64,000 bases of DNA from Emiliania huxleyi CCMP1516. Lineage: Eukaryota; Haptophyta; Isochrysidales; Noelaerhabdaceae. Location of the stretch: assembly GCF_000372725.1 (NCBI RefSeq), contig NW_005199684.1:606030-670029 (forward strand), in the 5' to 3' direction. The first letter of the stretch is position 1. Each line of letters starts with the position of its first letter. This document shows, piece after piece, positions 1 through 11,061 of this stretch. The translations under genes and the position numbers were made by a program. The notes beneath the pieces are model-generated. The model saw only the letters and a program-made list of their open reading frames with translations. It did not search any database and was not told the DNA's origin.

Positions 1-1
1 G

Positions 2-3000
2 ACCCTCCCCGCCGACTTTCTCTTCAACGTGAACGGACGCGCCCTCGAGCTGCTCCTGCTGCTCCATCACCGGCACCGCGCCGCCTTTCGCGCCGCCGCG
101 CCGCGCGCCCTGCACCGGGAGAACATGCTCACCCTCCTCGAGCTGCTCACCTGCTCGAGCGAGGTTGTGCCTGCGCTGCTCAAGGGGCAGGGCAAGACGG
201 TGCGCCACCTCAGCTTCGTGGCCCTCGCCCGCATGCTGCAGCACACGGCGCTCGCCGTCTGGGACGGCGAGGACGCCGACAGCGCCGGGCGCAGCGGCCG
301 CGGCGGCGGCGCTGCCGAGCGGTGCTGCAAGGTGCTGCGGCCGGTGCTGCAGAGCGTGCTGCAGGCAGAGCTGGGGCAGCTCGGCGAGGTGTACAAGAGC
401 TACCGCGACGCCGCCGCGCAGCTCAAGGACTTCCAACGCGAGCACTGCACCGCGCTCATCTCGGCCCTCCTCCCGCGCGCGGCCGCCTCCCCCACCGCCT
501 TTTCGCTGCTCGACTACGCCGTGCGCGCGCTTCCAAAGACGGCGCTCTCGATGCTGCCGCCGCTGCCCAAGGATGCGCCCTTCGAGCGCCTCGCCGCCGT
601 GTGCGAGCAGGCGCGGGCACAGGCCTCCTTGGCCGACACGCTGGTCACATTCGCCCAGCTGTCGGAGCGCGAGGTTGCCGGGGCGAGTCTCCTCGCGCGG
701 CTGCGCCTCCTCCTCTCGAGGCTGCAGACGGACGTGGCCGGCGTCGAGCTGGCGCGAGCCCTGCCGTACGCCACCCGCGGCAGCTCCTCGAGGGCGGCGG
801 CCGCGCCGCGGACCGCCCCCACCCCCGCCATCCAGGGCTTGGCGCAGGCGGCGGCCAACGCTGCCCGCCGCCTGCTGCTGCTGTCCAAGTCTGCCGGCGA
901 CACCGACTGCCGGTGGCTCATCGCGCAGTGCTTGGGCGTCCTGTTGCACCACGGCCTCCCGCAGCGGGCGATGCGCGCCAGCACCGCCGCGGCCACCCGC
1001 AGCGGTGACGAGCTGCGCCCCGACCTCGCGCAGATCCTGCCCAAGGTGCTGATGCTGCTGCACGGCTACCTCACCGACGCGGACGAGGCCTCCGCCATCC
1101 TCGCGGCGGCTCTTCCCCCCTTTCCTGTGTATGACGCACACCTCTCTTCTGCAGGTCTCCGCCATCCTCGCGGCGGACGCGCTGCGCGAGTCGCTCAAGA
1201 AGCAGACCGAGGAGCTCAAGGAGGCGCGCAAGGAGCTGTCCAAGAAGGCCCTCTTCGCCGTCGTCGAGATGGACGCCTACTCAAAGCCGCTGCCGGGCAT
1301 CGGCTCGGACGCGATGCACTTTGCCCCGGCCAGGGTGGTTGCGATCGAGGCGATGGCGAGCTGCAACCCGGTGGCGCAGCGCCCCGCGGCTCAGCGCGGC
1401 GAGATCGCCATGCTGCAGGAGCTGCACGCGACCCTGCCGGAGCTCTGGAGCGCGCGCGGCAAGTCGGTCGACGCTTGGGTCTGCGTGCTGGCCGAGAGCC
1501 TGCTGCGGCACGCACGGCAGCGGCTGCTCGTCAAGAGCCGGCTGCTCGCGTCGCGCAAGCCGGCCCTCGCGCGGCTGTGCCTGCTGCCGGCGCTGCTCGA
1601 CCTGCTCGAGAACCCGCACGACGACGGCAAGTTCGCCGCCACCCTCGCGCAGGCCGCCTCGGTTGGCTGCGACGACGCGCTCCGGACGGAGGGCGCTCCC
1701 CCGCCGCAGGAGAAGCAGGCGACGGAGCTGCAGCTGCAGTTGCTGCTGCAGATCCGGGCGCACAGCACGCCGCTGCGCGCGAGCGACGGCTGGCGCTTCC
1801 CGAAGCTGTGGAACGCCGTCGACTGGCAGCGCGCCGCGCACGCCGCGCACGCCGCCGGGGCGCCGCTCACCGCGCTGCAGCTGCTCGAGGCTTCGTGCGA
1901 GCAGTCGTCCGAGCTGCAGCCCGAGATGGTGCTGCAGCGGGCCGCGGGCGCGAACCTACTCCTCGACATCCTCTCGCAGCTGCCCACGCCCGACGCCACC
2001 CTCGGCATGTCGAGCGTCGCGATCGAGGGCCTGCCCGGGGTTGGCCAGCAGCAGCTGCTGCAGGAGGACGGCCTGGGCAGCCTCGACCGGCTGAGCCTGC
2101 TCGACACGCTCCACCAGGTGCAGCTCGCCAACCGGGGCCTGCCGGGCACGAGCCAGCAGGACGACGAGGCGCTCGTCCTCAAGATGGCCGTCACGCTCCG
2201 CAACATGGGCTGCGACCACCTCAGCGCGTCCTGCCTGGCGCAGGCGGCGCACGAGAGCGCCGCCGTGCGCGAGGCGCGGGCCGAGGCGGCGTGGCGGCTG
2301 GGCCAGTGGGACCAGGGCGACGTGATGCCGACGAGCGGGGCGGCCCGGGGCGCGGCCCCGGCCGAGCCGGGCTTCCACGAGCGACTCTTTGGCGCCGTGG
2401 TGTGGCTGCAGCAGGGCCGGCCGGTCGAGGCGCACGACGCGATGGAGGAGTGCGCGCAGGGCCTGGTGGCGTCGCTCGGGCAGCTGGGGGACGAGGGCGG
2501 GAAGCGGCTCGACGAGCTGTGCGTCGCGTTGCGCCAGTGCATGCAGATCTGCCAGGTCGCATCTGCGGGCAGCGAAGGCACTGCCGCCGCCGCCGCCGCG
2601 GCGACCGGCGCGCAGCTGCACGCCGCCACGGCGGGCGCCGGCCGCGTGACGAGCCAAGAGGAGTACCGGATGCTGGAGCCGGTGCTCGCGCTGCGCGCGT
2701 CCCTCCTGCGCATGTGGGCCGACCCGACGAGCGCCTCGGGCAGCCTCCCCCTCGCCGCTGCGCTGCTGCACTCGGCCACGCTCGCCCGCGGAGTGGGCAG
2801 GCTGCCGATGGCGGCCGCTCGGCTGACCGAGCTGGCCGCGCTCCCGCTCAGCGACGCGACGCGGCGGCTGTGCGAGTGGGAGCAAACGCAGCTGCTGTGG
2901 CACGCAGCCCCGCACGGAGAGGCGCGCGGCGAGCTCGCGGGCCGGCCACGCGCCGTCGACGCGGCGGCAGCCCTGCTGCGCGAGGTTGGCGCGAGCCGCG

Positions 3001-5276
3001 CCGATGGGAGCAGCGCTCGGCTCGAGCCCGCCGATGCGACGCTCGAGCAGCGCGTGTGCACCACGCTGGCGGCGTGGCGGGCGGCCGAGGGCAGCTCCAG
3101 CGCGCGGGCCGAGCGGGCCATTGTCGACTTGCACGAGCGCGCCGCCGCGTCGTGCGAGGGCCTGCTCGGCGACGCCGGCGATGCGCGCGGCGCGGCGCAC
3201 CACGCGCACGCAACCTACCTCGAGGCGCTCTACCGCGGCTGCGAGGCGGCGAAGAGCTCGCAGCGCGAGAGGCAGCTGCAGGAGCTCCACTTGGCGGCGC
3301 GCGAGGAGCTCGCCAGCCTCTCTGCGCTGCCCGACGGCCTCGACGACGGCGCGGCGCGCCAGCGCGCTGCGGAGCTCACAGAGTGCGTCGGCGAGCACGA
3401 GCGGCGCGCCGAGGCGCGCGATGCGCGCCTCGAGGAGCTCGCGCGCCGCTCCTTTGTGCAGCACGCCGAGAGCGCGCGCCACAGCGACGAGCACAACCAC
3501 GCCGCCACGTTTGCGATGCTCACCCTCTGGTTTGCCCACCCGCGCACGCTGCCCGACGCGGGCGAGCGGCTCTGCGCGCTGCCGACCCGCAAGCTGCTCT
3601 CTCTCGTGCCGCAGCTCGCTTGCCGCCTCGGGCGGCAGGCGGCGGCAGGCGGCTCCGCCGACGGGGACGACAGCGCGCGCCAGCTCCAGAAGGGCCTGCG
3701 CAGGGTGCTGCTGCACGTCGGCGCGGCGCACATCCGCGCGGTGCTGCCGCACATACTGGCGCTCGCCCTCGGCGACCACTACGCGCCGGGCGAGCGGGCG
3801 GTCGTGGCCGACCAGTCGCAGCTCAAGGCGTCGCGCGAGGTGGTGCAGGAGCTCAGGCAGGGGCTGGTCGCGTCGGGCAAGTCGGACGTGGTCGACGCGA
3901 CGCAGCGGCTCTTCTTCCTCTACCTCCAGATTGCGTGGGTGGACGTGCAGACCACCAAGGGCCTCCTCTCGGGCACAAAGACGCCGCCGCTCGACAAGCT
4001 CGTCGGTGTCGACCTCAAGCTCAAGTCGAACGCGGACCTCAAGCCGGGCAGGCTGCTCTACGAGGCGCTGCAGCTCAAGGGCAGCCCCTCGCGCGCGCCG
4101 GTGCTCACCCGCCCCGCCGACGCGTGGCACGAGGACGACGAGGCGATGGTGACGGTCGACGGCTTCTCGGCGCCGTCCCGCACGGGGGGCGGCCGCCGCG
4201 CGACGGCGACCTTTGCGTGCGCGGGCGGCGTCAACCTGCCCAAGATTGTGCAGTGCTACGGCTCCGACGGCCGGGTGTACACGCAGCTCGTCAAGGGGCG
4301 CGACGACGGGCGGCAGGACGCCGCGCTGCAGGAGGTCTTCAGCCTGGTCAACACGCTGCTCCACCAGGACCCGCAGACGAGGCAGCGCTCGCTCAAACTG
4401 CGCACGTACCGCATCGTGCCGCTCGCGCCCACCGCCGCGCTCCTCCAGTGGGTGGACAACTCGATGCCGCTCATGACGTACCTCTGCGGCTCCCGCGGCG
4501 CGCACGAGCGCTACCGGCCACGAGACCTCAAGTTCGCCGAGGCGCGCCGGCTGATGGAGGCGGCGTACGCGCGCGAGAAGGAGCGCAAGGCGGGCAAGAG
4601 CCGCCTCGAGGTGTACGAAGAGGTGGCGGAGCGGCTGCGGCCGGTGATGCACCACTTCTTCCTCGAGCGCTGGACGCAGCCGTCGGCGTGGTTCGAGCGG
4701 CGGCTCGCGTACGCCCGCTCGCTCGCCGCCTCGTCGATGGCGGGCTTCATCGTCGGCCTGGGCGACCGGCACTCGTCCAACATCCTCGTCGACAAGGAGA
4801 CGGCCGAGCTGGTCCACATCGACCTCGGCATCGCCTTTGACCAGGGCACGCTGCTCAAGACGCCCGAGTGCGTCCCCTTTCGCCTCACCCGCGACCTCGT
4901 CGACGCACTCGGCGTGTGCGGCGTGGAGGGGCCGATGCGCGGCGCCGCGGAGCAGACGATGCGCGTGCTGCGCTCCAACGGCGAGGCGCTGCTCGCCATC
5001 CTGCAGCTGATCGTGCACAACCCGATGCACCGCTGGGCGCAGGACGAGGAGCGGATGCAGGGCGCGCAGCGGGAGCGGGCGGGACCCGCCGAGCCGCTCA
5101 GCCGCAACCAAGAGGCGGAGCGGGCGCTGGCGCGCGTGCAGCTGAAGCTCGAGGGGCGCGAGAAGGGGAGGCAGGAGCGGCTCGGCGTCGAGGGGCAGGT
5201 GCGGCAGCTAATTGACCAGGCGCGCGACCCGGCTAACCTGAGCCAGATGTTTGAGGGGTGGGCGCCGTGGCTGTGA
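2..5276 (+). CDS. ATM: ATM/Tel1-type PI3K-like protein kinase, 3' part
   Basis: C-terminal 1,735 residues of a large PIKK that enters from upstream of the window. Exons are 2-1087 and 1155-5276; the 67-base intron is GC-AG, phase 0. The distal half is a FAT region followed by the kinase: catalytic loop GDRHSSN near 4,761, the metal-binding DLG in HIDLGIAFDQG near 4,821, then PFRLTRDLVDALGVCGVEG. The last about 33 residues are a FATC domain ending GWAPWL. The motif HIDLG[IV]AF.QG and the FATC wording (ARDPANLSQMF) match ATM rather than ATR, TOR or DNA-PK. ATM family kinases signal DNA double-strand breaks in the nucleus; that role is inferred from family. The N-terminal helical solenoid is mostly outside the window. 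Long open frames on other frames and strand here are products of high GC. Confidence 0.93.
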
Positions 5277-5651
5277 CGCCCCGCGGCGACGCGGGCGCGC
5301 CCGTCACTCAGAGTGTACACACGCACTCAGTATACGAGAGCGTGTATGTCGTACGGTACGTTTTTTTGTCGTCGTCGTCTTATGTTTTTGTTGTTGTTCG
5401 TACACAATACGGTGGGAATGATATGTGAGACAGGCGCGTAACATACAGTATGGTATGTAACAATACGAATTTAAGCCGTACATGTTCCACTCTCTGAAGG
5501 TACACCTAGACGCGACCAAATATACCTAAACACAGGTCACAGCAACCACACACAGCGCGCCACATCGCGCGCCACGGGCCGGCCTGCCGGCTGCGTGTAT
5601 ACGTTCTCTCCCGCCGCCGGCCCGCCTCCATCGAGTCGACGTCAGCCAAAG
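5277..5651. other. intergenic, convergent 3' ends
   Basis: Lies between the ATM stop and the stop of the minus-strand DCD gene. Lower GC with T-rich and GTT-rich stretches, as expected for 3' untranslated sequence. I see no gene or repeat. Confidence 0.6.
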
Positions 5652-6893
5652 CTAGGGCAGCGAGGCGAGCAAGCGGTCGGCTCGAAGCCGCGCCTCGTTG
5701 CGCGCCATCGCGTGGAGCAGGTCGCGGCACTGGTAGCGAGAGAGCTTGAAGCGGAAGCGCTGCCGCTCGGTGTACTCGAGCACGTGCTTGATCTCCGCCT
5801 CGGGGCAGGGCGCGAACTCCTCGAGGATGGAGAAGGAGCACTGCGCGGGGAAGGGCGAGCCTGCCTGCACCTCCTCGTCAGGCATCTCGCCCACGTCGCG
5901 CGCCGACCCGGCGGTGAAGGCGCCCGGGTGCAGGTTCTCGGTGCCCTCCGAGGTCGCGAGGTAGACGCCGTGGATCGCGCGCGTCGAAAAGTTGAAGAGG
6001 AAGAGGAGGGTGCGGCCCGCGGCGATCGAGCCCACCAGCGGCAGGTACTTGCGCGGCAGCCCCACCACCGACATCTCATAGCACTGCTCAAAAGTGGCGT
6101 CGGTGCACGAAAAGATGACGCCCGCCGCAGGCTCGACAGGCTGCTCGCCGGGCAGCGGCGCCGCCGACAGCGGCACCGCGGGCCCGGCCTGCGGCGCCGT
6201 TGCCGACAGCGGCGGCCGCATCCCGAGAGCCCTCGGCCCCGGCCCAGCAGCTAGTTGCCCGGCAGCCAGTTGCCCTCCGAGCCGGTCGCCGCCGAGAGGC
6301 GGCTGCAGCGCGGCGGAGCACGCGGCCGGCAGGTGCTGCAGCGCCACCGCAGGCGGCGGGGGCGGCGGGGGTGGTGGTGGTGGAGGTGGCGGCGGAGGCG
6401 GCGGCGGTCCGGCGTGCTGCGATGGAGGGAGCTGGAACCGCGGGTGGTGCGGCGGCGGCGGCGGCGGCGGCGGGAGGGTCGGCGATGGGGCGAGGACGCC
6501 GTCGATGCTGCGATGAAGCAGGGCGAGCTGCCGCATCTGCTCGTCGAGGTGCTGCGTCGAGCTCAGCTGCTGCTGCTGGAACCGCTGCTGCTCCTCTAAC
6601 TGCCGCGTCAGGAAGCCGAGCTGCAGCTGCTGCAGCTGCGACGGGCCGCCCGTTTGGGGCGAGCCGTGGGGCTGCACCGCCATGGCGGGCGCGCCGGTCG
6701 GTGGGCTTGGCGCGAACGATTCCGTCATCGAGAGCTGGCTCTGCAGCGAGTTGAGCAGCTCCTGCTGCAGTCGGCCGGCGACCTGCCGCTGAGCGGCGGC
6801 GGGCACGGCCGCCACCTTGCGCTCGAACGCCTGCTGGTACGCATCAAACGCAGGGCACTCGCGGGACTCAGTCCAGTCGTCACGGTGTGCCAT
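5652..6893 (-). CDS. DCD-domain protein with Gln/Pro-rich N-terminal half
   Basis: Single exon, 413 residues from ATG at 6893; the frame runs open upstream but MAHRDD is the first sensible start. The N-terminal half is Gln-rich (possible coiled coil) and then carries a run of about 19 prolines. From about residue 259 to 390 it matches the Development and Cell Death (DCD) domain: GVIFSCTDATFEQCY, GLPRKYLPLV, LFLFNFSTRAIHGVY, and a later FPAQCSFSI. In plants DCD proteins respond to stress, hormones and cell death. Their biochemical activity is not settled, so I give none here. No signal peptide or membrane segment is visible. Confidence 0.85.
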   Translation of the reverse strand: MAHRDDWTESRECPAFDAYQQAFERKVAAVPAAAQRQVAGRLQQELLNSLQSQLSMTESFAPSPPTGAPAMAVQPHGSPQTGGPSQLQQLQLGFLTRQLEEQQRFQQQQLSSTQHLDEQMRQLALLHRSIDGVLAPSPTLPPPPPPPPHHPRFQLPPSQHAGPPPPPPPPPPPPPPPPPPPAVALQHLPAACSAALQPPLGGDRLGGQLAAGQLAAGPGPRALGMRPPLSATAPQAGPAVPLSAAPLPGEQPVEPAAGVIFSCTDATFEQCYEMSVVGLPRKYLPLVGSIAAGRTLLFLFNFSTRAIHGVYLATSEGTENLHPGAFTAGSARDVGEMPDEEVQAGSPFPAQCSFSILEEFAPCPEAEIKHVLEYTERQRFRFKLSRYQCRDLLHAMARNEARLRADRLLASLP

Positions 6894-7447
6894 GGCGCAC
6901 AATCGGCGTGGAGAAACCAGCCGCGCCCGGCGTGAAGTGTTGGGCGCGCCACCCAAGAGCGGATAGGTAGCTGCGGATCGGCAAAGCGCAACGCGTGATC
7001 TTTTACCTTCTCCAACCTTGGGTGGTGATCTAATACACCACGCAGGGGCACAGCAAGCACGGATAGCCGTTGAGGAGAAAGCGCGTATTAATTAAGATAT
7101 ATATCCGGTCTATCCGTTCTATCTATCTCTTCTTGGTAACCCGTCGGCGTCGCTGACTCGTGGTCGTGCCGGGTTAGTGTTTGGTTAGTGTGTAGTGTGG
7201 CTCAACCCCGCCAGTCGAACACGCACGGACGCTAACCCACGTTTACCATACGTGGTGAACGTAGACTACTTGTACTTCTCTCGAACTCAGTTCGCACCTG
7301 TGTCGAGCCTGTCTGCTGTAGTTCTTTTGTTTAAATTCTCTCGAACTCACAAACACAATCCACGCACAACGACTCATGTCACAGCTCACACGTCCATCAG
7401 TCAGCGGCTGACGTGAGGTCAGCGGCCTGCCGGCCAGGAACGCGGTC
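6894..7447. other. intergenic with one dispersed repeat motif
   Basis: Separates two minus-strand genes. It holds a minus-strand copy of a short dispersed motif (7293-7323, listed separately). Otherwise AT-richer with no coding signal that I recognise. Confidence 0.5.
7293..7323 (-). repeat. dispersed motif D, copy 1
   Basis: Contains the sequence CAGACAGGCTCGACACAGGT, also found at 17467-17506 and 35777-35818. The other two copies are preceded by AACTCTCTCTCACAG and an A-rich stretch. Function unknown. Confidence 0.7.
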
Positions 7448-8044
7448 TCAACTCCCGCTAGGGCAGGACGACGCGCTTGGACACAGTTGGCACACATGCA
7501 GTTGGCACACATGCACGTCACATCCGTCATCAGTCACCGCGGATGCCGTGTAGGTCCGGTCGCCGCGGGTCATTTTCCCCGCCGCCGTTGCAGCGGCGGA
7601 GACGGCGGCGGCGGCGGCGGCTCCGTGCTGCTGGGCGAGCTCCCACGAGCCTGTCCAGAAGAGGGAGAGGTTGTCGTAACTGCGCATACGCACCCACTCG
7701 TCATCGCCCTTCTCAGGAGGGACAAGACCATCCGACAGCCGGGCCAGCTTGTACTTTCCGATGAGGTCCTTGAGCGCCATGATCTTGACGCTGCCATCGG
7801 GAAACATGGCCTGCCAGCCGTCTGCGCGGCGGCTCGAGACGAGGAGAAACGACTCAGGTTGAAAGATGGGCTCCTCTCCATCGATGGTGTCGGCACTCGC
7901 GGGCAGGTACCAAAATCCCGAGTGCACCTCATCTTCCGACGCTATGACCGGGTACACCGTCGGTGCACCTGCAGCACGGTACGCCATGTGCACTTGTGCA
8001 CCAGCCATGGCGTCGGAGAGCCGCTGGAGCTCTGCTCGGCTCAT
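7448..8044 (-). CDS. hypothetical protein
   Basis: Open frame of 198 residues from ATG at 8044; an earlier in-frame Met is 24 bases upstream. The first about 130 residues look protein-like: aromatic and charged, with GFWYLPASAD, QAMFPDGSVKIMALKDLIGKY and WVRMRSYDNLSLFWTGSWEL. The tail is Ala-rich and then Cys-rich (CDVHVCQLHVCQL) and may be read past a true splice site. I do not recognise the family. No signal peptide or membrane segment. Confidence 0.5.
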   Translation of the reverse strand: MSRAELQRLSDAMAGAQVHMAYRAAGAPTVYPVIASEDEVHSGFWYLPASADTIDGEEPIFQPESFLLVSSRRADGWQAMFPDGSVKIMALKDLIGKYKLARLSDGLVPPEKGDDEWVRMRSYDNLSLFWTGSWELAQQHGAAAAAAVSAAATAAGKMTRGDRTYTASAVTDDGCDVHVCQLHVCQLCPSASSCPSGS

Positions 8045-8248
8045 TCCTCCTCCATGATGTCCAACCACAGCCGCGTGAAAAAAGAAATTAAGCGCGCTCG
8101 CATGATCGCTCCCCAGGGATTTTTTTCTTTTACCGCGTCAATGTCGGTGGACCCACTGTCAAGCACATGCGCCACGGCATTCTCACTCGCGCTCCACAGG
8201 CACAGCCGTGACACTTTTTCAAGTCTAACCACTATCACTACGACCACT

Positions 8249-9148
8249 TTATAGCCAGCACACCTGCCAGTCTTCGTACCCGAGCTGCCGCAGCAGGCCG
8301 CCGAGCGGAGGCCTCCTCGCCGCCTCGGCCAGCCCGCCGTCCCGCGCCCGCGGGCCGCAGAGGGCGCGGAGCATGCTGTCCGGGCCGCAGACGAGCACGC
8401 CGCTGCCGTCCTCCGACGGCTGGGGCAGGTGCCGCTGCAGCACCGCCGCGTCGATCCGGCCCGCCACCCCGCCCGCCGGCGCGCCGCCTCCTTCCGACAC
8501 GACAAAGCATACCGAGAACCGGTCCGGGTGCGCGGCGGCGGCCCGCTCGAGCTCGTCGCGGAGGAGGATGTCGTCCGCGCGGCGGCTCGCGTACACGAGG
8601 CTCAGCCTCGTCCGGTCCTCCTCGTCCGCCAGCGCCGCCTGCACCACCTGCCACAGAGGCGTGACGCCGGTGCCGCCCGCGACCATGCCGATCCGGCGCG
8701 GCGCGGCGCTGGCCGTGTACTCAAAGGCGTTGCCCACCGGCCCGCGGAAGTGGGCGCGCTCGCCCGGGCTCATCTTGGCGAGCCGCGTCGAGATCTCGCC
8801 GCCCGGGTAGTGCCGCACGAGCAGCTCAAAGTAGCCGGCCGCCTGAGAGTCGACCGTGACCGGCGAGTACGGCCGGTAGATCTGCGCGTCGTCGATGACC
8901 ATGACGTGGCCTGGAATCGGCAGGCCGAGCACGTGCTCTGCCGACGGGAGCGCAAACCGCAGCCGGACGGCGCTCGGCGTCACCCATTGCTTCTCAGTGA
9001 GCGTGCAGTACAGCGCCTCGCCCGCCCGCAGCGCGCGCGGCGCTCCGCCAGGCTCGCGAGCTGCCTCGTGGCGAGACGAGGCCGCCCAGAGGTAGCCGCC
9101 GCCGACCGCCGCGGCGGCGGCGCCGGAGGCGGCGGCGCGGCGGAGCAT
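8249..9148 (-). CDS. NADH-cytochrome b5 reductase-like protein
   Basis: Single exon, 299 residues. ATG at 9148 is chosen because the upstream open frame is antisense to the GH7 relic. The first about 24 residues are Ala/Gly-rich and weakly hydrophobic, suggesting a membrane anchor or mitochondrial targeting. Next come the FAD-binding motif RPYSPV (residues 92-97), the isoalloxazine/phosphate segment near GGEISTRL, the NADH-binding GGTGVTP (158-164) and a late VCGPDSML. The C-terminus is aromatic (YEDWQVCWL). The family moves electrons from NADH through FAD to cytochrome b5 for lipid desaturation and sterol synthesis. The length matches the family (about 300). Confidence 0.9.
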   Translation of the reverse strand: MLRRAAASGAAAAAVGGGYLWAASSRHEAAREPGGAPRALRAGEALYCTLTEKQWVTPSAVRLRFALPSAEHVLGLPIPGHVMVIDDAQIYRPYSPVTVDSQAAGYFELLVRHYPGGEISTRLAKMSPGERAHFRGPVGNAFEYTASAAPRRIGMVAGGTGVTPLWQVVQAALADEEDRTRLSLVYASRRADDILLRDELERAAAAHPDRFSVCFVVSEGGGAPAGGVAGRIDAAVLQRHLPQPSEDGSGVLVCGPDSMLRALCGPRARDGGLAEAARRPPLGGLLRQLGYEDWQVCWL

Positions 9149-9209
9149 ATACACATGTATACACACCGGGGGGGCGAGGGTCTCGCCTGCGAGAAGGGTG
9201 GGAAAAGGC

Positions 9210-9833
9210 CAAAAGAAAAGGCTACCGACGACGGCACGCTCTCCGAGATCCGCCGCTTCTACGTGCAGGACGGCGTTGTGGTGCAGAACCCGACCGTCAC
9301 AAAGGTCGGCTCCCCGCACGACTCGATCACGGAGGGCTTCTGCGATGCGCGATGCCGCCGCCGAGTGGGCAGCCGACGGCACCAACTTCTTGGAAAAGGG
9401 CGGGATGGAGTCGATGGACATCGCGCACGAGACGGGCATGGTACTCGTCATGTCGCTCTGGGACGACGAGACGGTCAACATGAAGTGGCTCGACTCCGAC
9501 TTTGGCCACCCGCCATCCAACCTGCGCGGGCCTTGCCCCGGCGACGAGACGAGCACGCCCGAGTACGTGCGCGAGAACTATCCAAACAGCTTTGTCAAGT
9601 TCAGCAACATCAGGTTTGGTCCGATCGGGACGACCACACCGCCGTCTCCTTCGTCTCCGTCACCGTCGCCCTCCCTGTCACCCTCGCCCTCCCCGGCACC
9701 TGCGCCCTCGCCGTCGCCGTCCCCTTCTCCCTCACCCGGGCCTGCGGGTTGCCCCGTGTGCGCCCAACCCAGTGCGGCTGCGACCTCCTCGGCCGGTCCT
9801 GGTGCACACCAGACCACTGCCACGCTGACCTGA
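9210..9833 (+). pseudogene. glycoside hydrolase family 7 (cellobiohydrolase) relic
   Basis: Matches only the C-terminal third of GH7 enzymes. The first stretch reads GTLSEIRRFYVQDG and then SITEGFCDA. The frame changes near 9,340, and the next stretch reads GMVLVMSLWDD, NMKWLDSDF, then NSFVKFSNIRFGPIG. A Pro/Ser linker of about 40 residues follows, as in secreted cellulases. The catalytic Glu-rich motif and everything upstream are absent; the space is occupied by the oppositely oriented b5 reductase gene. So this is a 5'-truncated, frameshifted copy, unless upstream exons lie far away and a very short intron explains the frame change. I could not recognise a CBM1 after the linker. Confidence 0.8.
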
Positions 9834-9966
9834 ACGCGGCTGGCGGTTGCACTGTCCCTCTGTGTTCGTGTGCGTCGCCCATCTCTCCCTGGAGATGTCT
9901 GCTCTATTTATTTATTTATGGATTACGTTGTGAATCGAACGTTCGGGAGCTAGGGGCGAGGGTCGG

Positions 9967-11061
9967 AGATTTTTAGCAATACCAAACAAATCTAACACTC
10001 ACACGTCATTTGGGGCCTGGAGCCCTGTTCACGCGCGCGCGAGACGTGCAGACAGGGTTGCCAGGTGAGAGCGAATGGCGCGGTTCACGCCTCGCACAAC
10101 AGAGAGAGAGATGCGCTCTGCATGGTGGGACATAAAAGAGAGCGAGTACTTGGGCGAGTAGGCCGTGCGGTCAACGCTGCCGCGCGCGACTTTGCGCGCG
10201 AGGCGGCGCAGCTTGAGAACGGCGGTGGGCGAGAAGCCGCCGCCGAACGTCTCGTGGAGCAGCAGGTTGAAGTTGTTGCGCTTGACAAAGATCGCCTCGT
10301 GGTAGAAACCGCGATGCGCGCGCCTTGACGTAGCCGTGGCCGGTCTTGTGGGAGAAGGGTTGGCCGGGCTGCCCGCGCGCCTTGCAGCCCATGTTTAGGC
10401 GGCGGGCCTTCTCTTCGGTGTTGCCGAAGGCGTAGGAGTGGCCAACGGAGGCGGGCGTGCCGCCACTCGAGGCGTTGCCAACGCCCGGCGAGGAGGTCTT
10501 GAGGAGGGGCGTCCAGAGCTTGATTTCATTCACGTCATCGCACCCTCCCGGCCCCGCATGGGGTTCTGCGAGGTCAGTCTTGTACCCCTCGTTGTACTGC
10601 CGGGTGAGCTCTGGTTTCTCCTTGTCCGCCGTGCACGACCGGCGCGTTGGCCGGGGCGCGCATCGCGTCCGCCCAGGCGGCGAGGACGCCGTCGTGGGGC
10701 CGCCGGTGGTGGGCCTTGTTGTAAAGGTAGTCGCCGAAGAAATCGACTGGCATGCCCCGCTCGATTTTGTTTGAGGTCGGCGGCAGGAAGGGAGGAAAAT
10801 GGGCGGGCGGCGGCGTGCTTGGCGGAGCCGCGGTGCCGGCGGTGGCGGAGGCGGCGGCGAGGCGGCGAGAGCGGCGGCGCGACGAGGCGGGCATGCACAG
10901 AGAGTTTGTTTGTTTGTCATATACATCGCGAGAGAAAAGAATTTTGCGCGAAAAGAATTTTCGCACACTTCTGCCAACAGTCGTGCAACAACTTTTTCGT
11001 TCTTTCTTTCTTTCAGATTCAGAGAGAGATTTTTAGCAATACCAAACAAATCTAACACTCA
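9967..11061 (-). mobile_element. dispersed repeat element with 35-bp repeats at both ends, copy 1
   Basis: Bounded by two direct copies of a 35-bp sequence (9967-10001 and 11027-11061; core TTTTAGCAATACCAAACAAA). On the minus strand it carries an interrupted coding region with stretches such as ERGMPVDFFGDYLYNKAHH, YNEGYKTDLAEP, FGGGFSPTAVLKLRRLA and SPKYSLSFMSHHAERI. The last about 300 bases recur in inverted orientation at 26360-26667. The family is not recognised. Recurrence and the end repeats point to a mobile element or a retroposed multicopy gene; it looks broken. Confidence 0.6.

Noticed and set aside
1956-5111. Minus-strand open frame of over 1,000 codons antisense to the ATM gene
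   Set aside because: GC-rich third positions remove stop codons on the antisense strand. It has no conserved motif, while the plus strand has a full kinase and FATC.
9780-9880. Cys-rich frame after the GH7 linker as a cellulose-binding domain
   Set aside because: It lies in a different frame from the linker and lacks the aromatic residues and spacing of CBM1.
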